From: an uncultured Alphaproteobacteria bacterium
Lineage (GTDB): Bacteria; Pseudomonadota; Alphaproteobacteria; Rhizobiales; Ancalomicrobiaceae
Reading direction: 5' to 3'
Length of the DNA: 56,325 nucleotides
Assembly: GCA_937892955.1 (NCBI GenBank)
Contig: CALBKH010000113.1
Coordinates: forward strand, 1-56,325
Position numbers and translations under genes: made by a program. Numbering within the stretch: position 1 is the stretch's first letter; each line of letters starts with the position of its first letter. Below the pieces are notes generated by a model. The model saw only the letters and a list, made by a program, of their open reading frames with translations. It was not told the origin of the DNA and searched no databases. Below, piece by piece: positions 1 through 9,662 of this stretch.

Positions 1-1
1 G

Positions 2-77
2 TGGCGCTCCCTAGGGGACTCGAACCCCTGTTTTCGCCGTGAGAGGGCGACGTCCTGGGCCGCTAGACGAAGGGAGC
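2..77 (-). tRNA. tRNA-Glu (CTC)
   Basis: Read on the minus strand, positions 77 to 71 (GCTCCCT) pair with the 3' acceptor strand AGGGAGC, followed by discriminator G and an encoded CCA ending at position 2. The anticodon stem (TCGCC/GGCGA) encloses the loop CTCTCAC, which puts CTC at the anticodon, for glutamate. The T arm carries the usual GTTCGAGTC. Length with CCA is 76 nt. The gene lies at the window edge but appears complete. Confidence 0.95.
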
Positions 78-170
78 AGCGGGCGGTGGTGCCGCCGGAC
101 GGGGTGGATATAGCGACCCCGTCCGATCGTGGCAAGCGGGAAATGACGTTCGTCGCCGAACCATCCACGA

Positions 171-193
171 GCGGCCGGCGAGCCGCCGGCCGC
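171..193 (-). terminator. GC-rich hairpin downstream of gabD
   Basis: A perfect 10-bp stem (GCGGCCGGCG with CGCCGGCCGC) encloses a 3-nt loop. It lies about 240 bp past the gabD stop and before the tRNA gene, so it may end gabD transcription, but there is no T-tract. The rest of positions 78-430 shows no gene with a ribosome binding site. The small ORFs there on both strands look like chance products of high GC. Confidence 0.35.
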
Positions 194-350
194 GGATCGG
201 CATCGCGCTGCGGCGAACGCACCCTCGGCCCGCTCGGCCGCCCGAGGCGCGTTCCGCGCGGAAGTCGCGGCTTCCACTTCGCCGTCCGGGCGGGAGGCGC
301 GGTCGGCGCCGTCACGAGGTAATCCGACACCGCGGAATTTCCCCGTGGTC

Positions 351-370
351 ACGGCCCGACCGGCCGCCGC
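351..370. repeat. 20-mer shared with position 54951
   Basis: This intergenic 20-mer is identical to 54951-54970. The surrounding sequences differ except for a general GC richness and an upstream GAATT. It may be a fragment of a dispersed element or chance. Confidence 0.45.
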
Positions 371-430
371 GCGTCGAGCCCGGCCTCGCTCGTGGAGCCC
401 CGAACGGGCCGGGTCCTCACGCGTTCACCG

Positions 431-1879
431 TCAGAGGCCGCCGACGCAGACGTATTTGACGTCGAGATAGTCGTCGAGGCCGTACTTCGAGCCCTCGCGG
501 CCGAAGCCCGAATCCTTCACGCCGCCGAAGGGCGCGACTTCCGTGGTCAGCACCGATTCGTTGATGCCGATCTGGCCGAACTTCAGCTTCTCGGCGAGGC
601 GGAAGGCGCGGCCGAGGTCGCGGGTGTAGAAGTAGCCGGCCAGCCCGTAGGGCGAGCCGTTGGCGATCGCCACCGCTTCCTCCTCGGTGTCGAAGCGGAA
701 GAGCGGCGCGACGGGGCCGAAGATCTCGTCCTGGGCGAACTTCATGTCGATGTGGGCGTCGCAGATGACGGTCGGCTCGAAGAAGCCGTGGCCGAGCGCG
801 TGGCGCTTGCCGCCGACGGTGACGCGGCCGCCCTTCTCCAACGCATCGGCGACGAAGCTCTCGACCTTGGCGACCGCCTTCTCCTCGATCAGCGGGCCCT
901 GGACGGTGCCGGCCTCGAGACCGTTGCCGACCTTCAGCGCCGCCACCGCGGCGGCGAACTTCTCGGCGAATTCGTCGTAGATGCCGGCCTGGACGATGAA
1001 GCGGTTGGTGCAGACGCAGGTCTGGCCGGAGTTGCGGAACTTCGAGGCGACCGCCCCGGCCACCGCCCGGTCGACGTCGGCATCGTCGAAGACGATGAGC
1101 GGCGCGTTGCCGCCCAGTTCCATCGACACGCGCTTGAGCCGCTCGGCGCCGCGGCCGGCGAGCATGCGGCCGACGGCGGTCGAGCCGGTGAAGGTGATCT
1201 TGCGCACCGCCGGGTTCTCGAGGAACTCGTCGCCGATCGGCGCCGGCTTGCCCGTCACGATGTTGACGACACCGGCGGGGACGCCCGCCTCTTCCGCCAG
1301 CATGCCCCAGGCGATGCCGGAATAGGGGGTGAGTTCGGCCGGCTTGATCACCGCGGTGCAGCCGGCGGCGAGCGCCGCGCCGAGCTTCCTCGAGATCATC
1401 GAGGAGGGGAAGTTCCACGGCGTGATCGCGGCGACGACGCCGACCGGCTCCTTGAGCACCAGGATGCGGCGGTCGGCCCAGGGCGAGGGAATGGTGTCGC
1501 CGTAGACGCGGCGGGCCTCTTCGGCGAACCACTGGACGTAGCCGGCCGAGCCGAGGACCTCTCCCTTGGCTTCGGCGAGCGGCTTGCCCTGCTCCATGGT
1601 GAGAAGCTCGCCGAGGGCGTCGACGTTGGCGCGGATCAGGTTCGCCAGCTTCATCAGGATGGTGGCGCGCTCGGCCGCGGTCTTCGCCGCCCAGGCGGGG
1701 AAGGCGGCTTCCGCCGCGGCGATGGCGCGGGCGACCTCGGCGCGGCCGACGTCGGGAATGGTGCCGAGCACCTCGCCGGTCGCCGGGTTGGTGACGGTGA
1801 GGGTGGCGCCGCCGTCGGCACCGACCCAGGCGCCGCCGATCAGGTTCGCCTCTCTCAGCCACGGGTTCTTCGCCGACAT
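431..1879 (-). CDS. gabD: NAD(P)-dependent succinate-semialdehyde dehydrogenase
   Basis: This 482-residue cytosolic aldehyde dehydrogenase is of the GabD type, oxidising succinate semialdehyde to succinate at the end of GABA or 4-hydroxybutyrate breakdown. Visible motifs are TPWNFP (residues 153-158), the catalytic glutamate in MELGGN (E254) and the catalytic cysteine in GQTCVC (C288; the second Cys two residues on is typical of GabD). The start was set at 1879 because GGAG lies just upstream; an in-frame extension to 1945 has no family-like sequence. It is separated from mccA by about 280 bp, so it is probably its own unit. Other semialdehyde substrates cannot be excluded. Confidence 0.85.
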   Translation of the reverse strand: MSAKNPWLREANLIGGAWVGADGGATLTVTNPATGEVLGTIPDVGRAEVARAIAAAEAAFPAWAAKTAAERATILMKLANLIRANVDALGELLTMEQGKPLAEAKGEVLGSAGYVQWFAEEARRVYGDTIPSPWADRRILVLKEPVGVVAAITPWNFPSSMISRKLGAALAAGCTAVIKPAELTPYSGIAWGMLAEEAGVPAGVVNIVTGKPAPIGDEFLENPAVRKITFTGSTAVGRMLAGRGAERLKRVSMELGGNAPLIVFDDADVDRAVAGAVASKFRNSGQTCVCTNRFIVQAGIYDEFAEKFAAAVAALKVGNGLEAGTVQGPLIEEKAVAKVESFVADALEKGGRVTVGGKRHALGHGFFEPTVICDAHIDMKFAQDEIFGPVAPLFRFDTEEEAVAIANGSPYGLAGYFYTRDLGRAFRLAEKLKFGQIGINESVLTTEVAPFGGVKDSGFGREGSKYGLDDYLDVKYVCVGGL

Positions 1880-2131
1880 GCCGCTTCTCCATCGAATGTG
1901 ATCACGAGTGGAGGCGATCGGAGCGAATGACGCCGCGCCCGTCAAGAGGCTCGACTGCGCAGGAGCCGCGCGGCGGCGGACGGCGATTTCGCGAATTCGG
2001 GCGCGGAATCGGCCACGCGACGCCGAGTCCGGGGGCGTGGAGGCGCATGACGAGGCGGAATCGCGATGGCGATCGTCGCGCGAAAAAATCGATCGACGCG
2101 GCGAAAGGTCCGGGGGATGATCGACGGCGGC

Positions 2132-2155
2132 GGTCCGGCCGTGATCGGCCGGACC
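2132..2155 (-). terminator. Hairpin after mccA
   Basis: A 9-bp stem (GGTCCGGCC / GGCCGGACC) with a 6-nt loop starts 7 bp past the mccA stop codon on the minus strand. It is well placed to terminate the mcc operon, but no T-run follows. The rest of the 280-bp gap to gabD shows nothing else recognisable. Confidence 0.4.
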
Positions 2156-2161
2156 CCGATC

Positions 2162-4159
2162 TCAGTCCTCCGCCGCCATCACCGCCAGTTCGGTACCGTC
2201 GGCCACCACGTCGCCGACGGCGACGTCGACGCGTTCGACGACGCCGTCGTGGGGGGCGCGGATGACATGTTCCATCTTCATCGCCTCGACCACCACCAAC
2301 GGATCGCCCTTGGCGACGGTGGCGCCGGCCTCGACCAGCACCTGGACGACGGAACCGGGCATCGGCGCCACCAGCCGGTCGGCGTGGTGGTGGTGGGCGT
2401 CGTCGCCGGCGCGCGGGTCGACCAGGGTGAAGCTCGCCTGATCGCGGCCGGTGTAGATCGCGATGCGATCGGCGACGAAGACGACGCGGGCGGTGAGCCG
2501 GGTCGCGCCGAGGCGGGCGTCGAGCCGGCCGTCGGCGAGGAGGGTGGCGGCGACCTCGACCTCGCCTTCGGGGCCGACATGAGTGGTGCGGCCGGCGAGG
2601 CGGTCGAAGGCGAGGGTGCGGGTGTCGGCGCCGTCGCGGAAGCTCACTTCCGAGCGGGCGGGGAGGTTCATGCACCACGCCCCCGCCTCTCCCCAGGGAG
2701 AATGGGGATCGGCGGGGGCGTGGGGCATGGTCGCCTTCTCGCGTTCGAGAACGGCGAGGGCGGCGAGAACGGCGAGGCGATCGTCGGCGATCGCCGGGGC
2801 GAAGAGGGCGTCGGCGTTGCGGGCGATGAAGCCGGTGTCGTGACGGGCTTCGACGAATTCGGGATGGCGCAGGATGCGCTCGAGGAAGGCGCGGTTGGTG
2901 ACGAGGCCCATCACCTCGGTCGCGGCGAGCGCGTCGGCGAGCCGCTCCAGCGCCTCCTCGCGGGTGGCGCCGTGGGCGATCAGCTTGGCGATCATCGGAT
3001 CGTAGTGATGCGAGACCACGTCGCCGGTCGCCACGCCGGCGTCGATGCGGACGTTCGTCGGGAAGGCGAGATGATCGAGCCGGCCGGTCTGGGGCAGGAA
3101 GTCGCGATCCGCGTCCTCGGCGTAGAGGCGCGCCTCGACGGCATGGCCCATGACCACGAGATCTTCCTGGCGGCAGGGCAGCGCCTCGCCGCGGGCGACA
3201 CGGATCTGCCACTCGACGAGATCCTCGCCGGTGATCGCCTCGGTGACGGGATGCTCGACCTGCAGGCGGGTGTTCATCTCCATGAAGAAGAAGTCGTCGC
3301 CTTCGGCGATGAACTCGACGGTGCCGGCGCCGACGTAGCCGACGGCGCGCGCCGCTTCGACGGCGGCGGTGCCCATCGCGGCGCGGCGCTCGGGCGTCAT
3401 GCCGGGGGCGGGGGCTTCCTCGATGACCTTCTGGTGACGGCGCTGCACCGAGCAGTCGCGCTCGAAGAGATGGAGGGTGTCGCCGTGAGCGTCGGCGAAG
3501 ACCTGCACCTCGATGTGGCGCGGCTTGGTCAGGTAGCGTTCGATCAGCACGCGATCGTCACCGAAGGACGAGGCGGCCTCGCGCTTGGCCGAAGCGAGGG
3601 TCGCGGCGAAATCCTCGGCGCGCTCGACCACCTTCATGCCCTTGCCGCCGCCGCCGGCGGAGGCCTTGATCAGCACGGGATAGCCGATGCGGGTCGCCTC
3701 GCGGGCGAGCAGTTCCGGGTCCTGATCGGCGCCGTGATAGCCGGGGACCAGGGGCACGCCGGCGGTCTCCATCAGCGACTTGGCGGCGCTCTTCGAGCCC
3801 ATGGCGCGGATGGCGGAGGCCGGCGGGCCGACGAAGATCAGGCCGGCAGCGGCGACGGCCTCGGCGAATTCGGCGTTCTCGGAGAGGAAGCCGTAGCCGG
3901 GGTGGATGGCATCGGCACCGGACGCCTTCGCCGCTTCGAGGATGCGGTCGATGCGCAGGTAGCTGTCGCGCGCCGCGGCCGGGCCGATGAGGTGGGCCTC
4001 GTCGGCGGTGCGGACGTGGAGCGCGTCGGCGTCGGCCTCCGAATGGACGGCGACGGTGCGGATCCCCATGCGGCGGGCGGTGGAGAAGATGCGGCACGCG
4101 ATCTCGCCGCGGTTGGCGACGAGCAGGGTGCGGATCGGGCGGATCGGACGGGTGGTCAT
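2162..4159 (-). CDS. mccA: Methylcrotonyl-CoA carboxylase, biotin-carrying alpha subunit
   Basis: This 665-residue subunit carboxylates its own biotin using ATP and bicarbonate; MccB then transfers CO2 to 3-methylcrotonyl-CoA (leucine degradation). The biotin carboxylase part starts with LLVANRGEIACRI (residues 12-24), has the ATP-grasp glycine loop KASAGGGGKGMK (165-176), and is followed by a linker domain and a C-terminal biotinyl domain with AMKMEH; the biotinylated lysine is about residue 628. The start at 4159 was chosen because family similarity begins there; upstream in-frame sequence is arginine-rich shadow. It lies 52 bp after mccB, so the two form an operon. Assignment to MCC rather than propionyl-CoA carboxylase rests mainly on its partner. 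Confidence 0.9.
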   Translation of the reverse strand: MTTRPIRPIRTLLVANRGEIACRIFSTARRMGIRTVAVHSEADADALHVRTADEAHLIGPAAARDSYLRIDRILEAAKASGADAIHPGYGFLSENAEFAEAVAAAGLIFVGPPASAIRAMGSKSAAKSLMETAGVPLVPGYHGADQDPELLAREATRIGYPVLIKASAGGGGKGMKVVERAEDFAATLASAKREAASSFGDDRVLIERYLTKPRHIEVQVFADAHGDTLHLFERDCSVQRRHQKVIEEAPAPGMTPERRAAMGTAAVEAARAVGYVGAGTVEFIAEGDDFFFMEMNTRLQVEHPVTEAITGEDLVEWQIRVARGEALPCRQEDLVVMGHAVEARLYAEDADRDFLPQTGRLDHLAFPTNVRIDAGVATGDVVSHHYDPMIAKLIAHGATREEALERLADALAATEVMGLVTNRAFLERILRHPEFVEARHDTGFIARNADALFAPAIADDRLAVLAALAVLEREKATMPHAPADPHSPWGEAGAWCMNLPARSEVSFRDGADTRTLAFDRLAGRTTHVGPEGEVEVAATLLADGRLDARLGATRLTARVVFVADRIAIYTGRDQASFTLVDPRAGDDAHHHHADRLVAPMPGSVVQVLVEAGATVAKGDPLVVVEAMKMEHVIRAPHDGVVERVDVAVGDVVADGTELAVMAAED
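2669..2729. repeat. Long inverted repeat inside mccA
   Basis: The arms 2669-2687 and 2711-2729 are reverse complements over 19 bp with one mismatch. The 23-nt centre contains a smaller TCCCCA/TGGGGA pairing. The structure falls in the coding region between the carboxylase and biotinyl domains, where the protein reads MPHAPADPHSPWGEAG. It could be chance in GC-rich coding DNA or an in-frame palindromic element. Confidence 0.6.
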
Positions 4160-4211
4160 CGGTGACCCTCGGGCGTCGGAAGGAGAGGACGGCGGGACGG
4201 CGAGTGCGCCG

Positions 4212-5819
<1,608 letters not shown>

Positions 5820-5868
5820 CTGGGGCGGGTCCCCTCCCGGTCGCGGCGCGGGTGACGCCACGGTCTCG

Positions 5869-5890
5869 ATTATATGAACGAACGTTCGTT
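5869..5890 (-). promoter_or_regulatory. mcc operon promoter with palindromic operator
   Basis: On the minus strand a perfect TATAAT (5869-5874) lies about 50 bp before mccB. Immediately upstream is the perfect 14-bp palindrome AACGAACGTTCGTT (5877-5890), which would occupy the spacer between the -10 and -35 boxes. This layout is typical of a repressor, for example of the TetR family, blocking RNA polymerase. No clear -35 box was found at the right distance. The regulator is not identified; the TetR gene at 23.0 kb is one candidate, but its own locus carries a different palindrome. Confidence 0.6.
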
Positions 5891-5956
5891 TTTTTGATGC
5901 CCGAAGTCAAGCGGCGAGAGGCGCGCCCTCGACGAAGGTTCGAAGGGCGAACATCA

Positions 5957-5982
5957 CGTCGTCCGTCGTCCGTCGTCCGTCG
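5957..5982. repeat. Heptamer tandem repeat
   Basis: The unit CGTCGTC occurs three times in a row plus a partial fourth copy, in the non-coding gap between the mcc promoter and the HAD gene. The gap 5891-6089 holds nothing else recognisable. Confidence 0.5.
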
Positions 5983-6089
5983 CCCTTCCGCCCGGGGAGA
6001 GGATGGCCGAGAGCGTCGATGTCGGCAAGCGGCGGCCCGGCACCCCGTGCGGAACGATCGCGTGGCGTGTCGACCGCGGACGGGAGCGA

Positions 6090-6791
6090 TCAGCCGAAGA
6101 GGGCGGCTTCGAGTGCGGCGATGTCGTCGAGGACGAGGTCGGCGGCCTCGACCAGGACGTCGCGGGTGCCGGTGCCGGTGAGGACGCCGACCCGCAAGCC
6201 GCAGCCGGCGGCGCGGCCCATGTCGAGATCGTGCAGCGTGTCGCCGACCACCGCGACCTCGTGCGGTTCGACGCCGACGGCGCGGCAGAACGCGTGGACC
6301 ATGCCCGGCTCGGGCTTGGGGCCGTGGCCGCTGTCGTAGCCGGCGACGAAGTCGATGACGTCGCCGAGGCCGAAGCGGGCGACGGTGGCGCGGATCGCCG
6401 CTTCGCCGTCGGAGGAGGCGATGCCGAGGGCGAGGCCTCGGGCGTCGAGGCGTCCGAGTATGGCGGCGAGATCGCCGACCGGGACCATGTCGTCGACCGA
6501 GGCGCGGAACAGGTCGTCGAGGGCGCGGGTGAGCATCGGCACGGTGAAGCGGGCGCCGGCGGCGACCCAGATGCGGGCGATGTCGAAGGCCGAGCCGGCG
6601 GCGAGCAGCGAATGGGTGTTGGCGGCGCGGCCGGTCTCGTCGACTCCGCCGACATGGTAGAGGCGCGCGGCGAGCCGGGGGTCGCCGGCGGAGGCGAGGT
6701 TCACGGCGGCGCGGTTCACCGGACCCCAGCTCGCCCAGTAGTCGAGGAGGGTGCCGTCCTTGTCGAAGAGGATGGCTCTGGGGGTACCCAT
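6090..6791 (-). CDS. HAD-superfamily phosphatase (Gph-like)
   Basis: This 233-residue cytosolic hydrolase has the HAD motif I FDKDGTLLD (D10 nucleophile, D12 acid/base) at the N terminus, a helical cap, a motif II-like region, and VVGDTLHDLDMGRAAG as motifs III/IV near the C terminus. It resembles phosphoglycolate phosphatases but the substrate is unknown. It starts 4 bp after the ABC ATPase stop and so is the last gene of the transporter operon. That suggests it dephosphorylates something related to the imported compound, which is inference. Confidence 0.8.
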   Translation of the reverse strand: MGTPRAILFDKDGTLLDYWASWGPVNRAAVNLASAGDPRLAARLYHVGGVDETGRAANTHSLLAAGSAFDIARIWVAAGARFTVPMLTRALDDLFRASVDDMVPVGDLAAILGRLDARGLALGIASSDGEAAIRATVARFGLGDVIDFVAGYDSGHGPKPEPGMVHAFCRAVGVEPHEVAVVGDTLHDLDMGRAAGCGLRVGVLTGTGTRDVLVEAADLVLDDIAALEAALFG

Positions 6792-6795
6792 CGCC

Positions 6796-7863
6796 TCACG
6801 CGTCTCCGTCGAGCACGAGAAGGTCCTCTCGCGCGAAGGTCAGTTTCACCGCCTCTCCCTGCTTCGGCAAGGCGACGCTCGGCTGGTTGAACGTGTCGAG
6901 CGTGACGGTCTGGGCGTCGAGGCGAACGCGGATGCGCACCACCGCGCCGAGGAAGGCGACGTCCTCGACGACGCCCGGCAGGGTGTCGGACCGCGCCGTC
7001 CCGTCGCCGAGGTTCACCGCCTCGGGGCGCAGCGCCACCGTCACCGTGTCGCCGGCGCGGCGGCCGACGATCGGCTTCGCGGTGGCGACGTCGCGCCCGT
7101 CGAGGGTGAGGCGGCCGGCGGCGGCGTCGACCACCACCGCGGTCATCAGATTGAGGGTGCCGACGAAGGAGGCGACGAAGCGGGTGCGCGGGAAGTTGTA
7201 GACCTCGAAGGGGGAGCCGACCTGCTCGGCGCGTCCCTCGTTGAGGACGACGATGCGATCGGACATCGACAGCGCCTCCTCCTGGTCGTGGGTGACGAAG
7301 ATGGTGGTGATGCCGAGGTCCTTCTGTAGCGCCCGGATCTCCTCGCGCAAGGAGACGCGGATCTTGGCGTCGAGCGCCGAGAGCGGCTCGTCGAGGAGGA
7401 GCACCTGCGGCTTCACAGCGATGGCGCGGGCGAGCGCCACGCGCTGCTGCTGGCCGCCGGAGAGCTGGTAGGGGTAGCGGTCGCCGAGGTCCGGCAGCTT
7501 GATCAGATCGAGCATCTCGCCGACGCGGGTGCGGATCTCGGCGGCGCTCTTCTTGGCGACGCGCAGGCCGAAGGCGATGTTCTGCGCCACCGTCATGTTG
7601 GGGAAGAGGGCGTAGGCCTGGAACACCATGCCGACGTCGCGCTTGGCGGGCGGCAGATGGGCGACCTGTTTGCCGTCGATGGCGATCGAGCCGGCGGTCG
7701 CGGTCTCGAAGCCGGCGATCATGCGCAGGATCGTCGTCTTGCCGCAGCCCGAGGGGCCGAGGAAGGAGACGAATTCGCCGCGCTCGACGGCGAGGTGGAA
7801 GTCGTGGACGACGGTGACCGGCCCGAAGGACTTCTTCAGCCCGTGAATATCGATGAAGCTCAT
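6796..7863 (-). CDS. ABC importer ATPase (PotA/FbpC-like)
   Basis: This 355-residue ATPase drives uptake through the two permeases encoded upstream. Core motifs are intact: Walker A GPSGCGKT, Q-loop VFQAYALFP, signature LSGGQQQRVALARA, Walker B LLLDEPLSALD and switch FVTHDQEEAL. A C-terminal TOBE-type regulatory domain follows. The start at 7863 gives MSFIDIHGLKKSFG; the longer in-frame ORF upstream overlaps permease coding sequence. The subfamily covers polyamine, iron and phosphonate importers, so the substrate is open. It serves as a normal comparator for the degenerate ATPase at 38.1 kb. Confidence 0.9.
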   Translation of the reverse strand: MSFIDIHGLKKSFGPVTVVHDFHLAVERGEFVSFLGPSGCGKTTILRMIAGFETATAGSIAIDGKQVAHLPPAKRDVGMVFQAYALFPNMTVAQNIAFGLRVAKKSAAEIRTRVGEMLDLIKLPDLGDRYPYQLSGGQQQRVALARAIAVKPQVLLLDEPLSALDAKIRVSLREEIRALQKDLGITTIFVTHDQEEALSMSDRIVVLNEGRAEQVGSPFEVYNFPRTRFVASFVGTLNLMTAVVVDAAAGRLTLDGRDVATAKPIVGRRAGDTVTVALRPEAVNLGDGTARSDTLPGVVEDVAFLGAVVRIRVRLDAQTVTLDTFNQPSVALPKQGEAVKLTFAREDLLVLDGDA

Positions 7864-7874
7864 CCGGCCCCCGA

Positions 7875-8660
7875 TCACGATTTCGATCCGGTACCGCGGG
7901 CGGCACCGAAGACCTGGATGAGGCCCATGCAGGCCCAGGTGACGACGAAGGCGATGATCGCCAGAGCCGCCGGTTCGTAGGCGCGATTGGCGCCGACCAG
8001 TTGCAGATAGGGGCCGAAGGCCGGCCGGTCGAGCAGCGCGGCGAAGGTGAATTCGCCGATGACGATGGCGAAGGTCAGGAACGCCCCCGACAGGATCGCC
8101 GAACGGATGTTGGGGAAGATCACCTTGAAGAGGATCGTCGCCCAACCGGCGCCGAGGCTCTCCGCCGCTTCCGTCAGGGTGCGCACGTCGATGGCGCGCA
8201 GCCCGGTGTCGACCGAGCGGTACATGTAGGGCAGGGCGAGCGTGACATAGCCGAAGGCGAGCAGCAGGTCGGTGCCGCGGCGGCTATCGGTGAGCGGCAG
8301 CCAGCTCTGCGAATTGTACATGCGCAGGTAGCCGAAGACGATGACGATCGCCGGGATGACCAGCGGCAGCAGGGTGACGAACTCGACCACAGGGCGGAGT
8401 TTCGGCAGCCGCAGTTGCACCCAGTAGGCGGTCGGCACGACGAGGAGGACGCCGATGGCGATGGTCACCAGCGCCAGCACCACCGAATAGCTGAAGGACT
8501 CCTGGAAGCGCGGATCGCCGAGAACGACCTTGTAGGCCTCGAAGGAGTACTCGCCGCGCTTCATGCGCATCGAGAATTCGAGCGTGCCGATCAGCGGGAT
8601 CAGGAAATAGGCGGCGCCGAGGATCATCGCCAGCCAGGGGCCGAAGGTCGATTTCTTCAT
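7875..8660 (-). CDS. ABC transporter permease (PotC-type)
   Basis: This 261-residue inner-membrane protein has about six hydrophobic segments. It has the BPD_transp_1 coupling loop (AAESLGAGWATILFKVIFPNI), which contacts the ATPase. It starts at 8660, overlapping the other permease by 4 bp (ATGA), which indicates translational coupling. With the partner permease, ATPase and binding protein it completes a type I importer. Confidence 0.88.
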   Translation of the reverse strand: MKKSTFGPWLAMILGAAYFLIPLIGTLEFSMRMKRGEYSFEAYKVVLGDPRFQESFSYSVVLALVTIAIGVLLVVPTAYWVQLRLPKLRPVVEFVTLLPLVIPAIVIVFGYLRMYNSQSWLPLTDSRRGTDLLLAFGYVTLALPYMYRSVDTGLRAIDVRTLTEAAESLGAGWATILFKVIFPNIRSAILSGAFLTFAIVIGEFTFAALLDRPAFGPYLQLVGANRAYEPAALAIIAFVVTWACMGLIQVFGAARGTGSKS

Positions 8661-9544
8661 CGCGACCACCTCTCGGCGCGGCCGCGCAGCCAGATGTAGG
8701 CGACGTTGGAGACGCCGGTGATGAGGATCATGCCGAGCGCCAGGGCGTAGCCGAGATTCTGATTGTGCAGCACGTCGCCGCGGATCTGGGCGTAGAGCAG
8801 GATGGTGACGATGTTGAGCGACGAGCCGGTCAGCGCATAAGCCGTGGCCACCGCACCGAAGGCGTTGGCGAAGAGCAGCAGCGTCGCGCCGAGCAGGCTC
8901 GGCCACAGGACGGGAAGGCCGATCCAGCGCCAGTACTGGAAGGTCGAGGCGCCGAGGATCTGCGAGGCTTCGCGCCACTCCTTCTTCAGGCCGTCGAGGG
9001 CGGGGGTGAGGATCAGCACCATCAACGGGATCTGGAAGTAGAGATAGGTCAGCGTCAGACCGAGGAAGCTCAGCAGATTGAAGCCGGTGGCGTAGAGGTT
9101 GAAGCCGAGCCAGTTCGACAGCGCCCAGGTGACGAGACCGGTGCGCCCCAGCGTCGCCAGGAAGGCGAAGGCGAGCGGCACGCCGGCGAAATTGGAGGCG
9201 ACGCCGGAGAAGGTCATCAGCGTCGGCCGGATCCAGCTGGGCAGACCGCCGCCGACCGCGGCATAGGCGAGCAGCGCCCCGACGATCGCGCCGCCGATCG
9301 CGGAGGCCGCCGAGATCTCGATCGAGATGCGATAGGCGGCGACGATCGACGGGTGGGTCAGATCGCGGATGTTGGCCAGCGTGAACTCACCGTCGGCCGT
9401 CTGGAAGGCGCCGACGATGAGGAAGGCGGTCGGCAGGATCAGGAACAGGACGGCGAAGAGGAAGAACGGGGCGACGCCGAACCACGCCCATGGCAGACCG
9501 GACCCGCCCGGTCGGTGGGCGGTGGCTGTCGATGGTTCTGACAC
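8657..9544 (-). CDS. ABC transporter permease (PotB-type)
   Basis: This integral membrane permease has about six TM segments and the coupling motif EASQILGASTFQYWRWIGLPVL. I set the start at a GTG at 9544 (then SEPSTATAHRP), because the ORF upstream to 9619 is arginine-rich and unlike a permease N terminus; the first TM segment begins near residue 20 of this form. A weak GAGGGG lies upstream. The start is uncertain by up to 25 codons. It is the first permease after the binding-protein gene. Confidence 0.85.
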   Translation of the reverse strand: MSEPSTATAHRPGGSGLPWAWFGVAPFFLFAVLFLILPTAFLIVGAFQTADGEFTLANIRDLTHPSIVAAYRISIEISAASAIGGAIVGALLAYAAVGGGLPSWIRPTLMTFSGVASNFAGVPLAFAFLATLGRTGLVTWALSNWLGFNLYATGFNLLSFLGLTLTYLYFQIPLMVLILTPALDGLKKEWREASQILGASTFQYWRWIGLPVLWPSLLGATLLLFANAFGAVATAYALTGSSLNIVTILLYAQIRGDVLHNQNLGYALALGMILITGVSNVAYIWLRGRAERWSR

Positions 9545-9621
9545 GCGTCGGATCCCCTCGCTCGGACGCCGGATGGCCGAACGCCGTGGGCTGTTCCGCG
9601 GCGGGCGGCTGCACGACACGA

Positions 9622-9654
9622 CCCGGCCGCCGATCGTCGCGATCGGCGGCCGGG
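9622..9654 (-). terminator. Intercistronic hairpin between binding protein and permease
   Basis: A perfect 15-bp stem with a 3-nt loop lies 8 bp past the binding-protein stop. Such stems after binding-protein genes usually stabilise or partly terminate the mRNA so that binding protein is made in excess over permease. No T-run follows, so partial rather than full termination is likely. Confidence 0.6.
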
Positions 9655-9662
9655 AACGTGGC

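Noticed and set aside
392..1930. Long plus-strand ORF of 512 codons opposite gabD
   Set aside because: It is the antisense of a clear aldehyde dehydrogenase and its translation is low-complexity without family motifs. The same applies to the antisense ORFs at 2066-4165, 3987-5411 and 49293-52079.
5957..5982. CRISPR-like repeat
   Set aside because: The 7-bp unit repeats without spacers; it is a simple tandem repeat.
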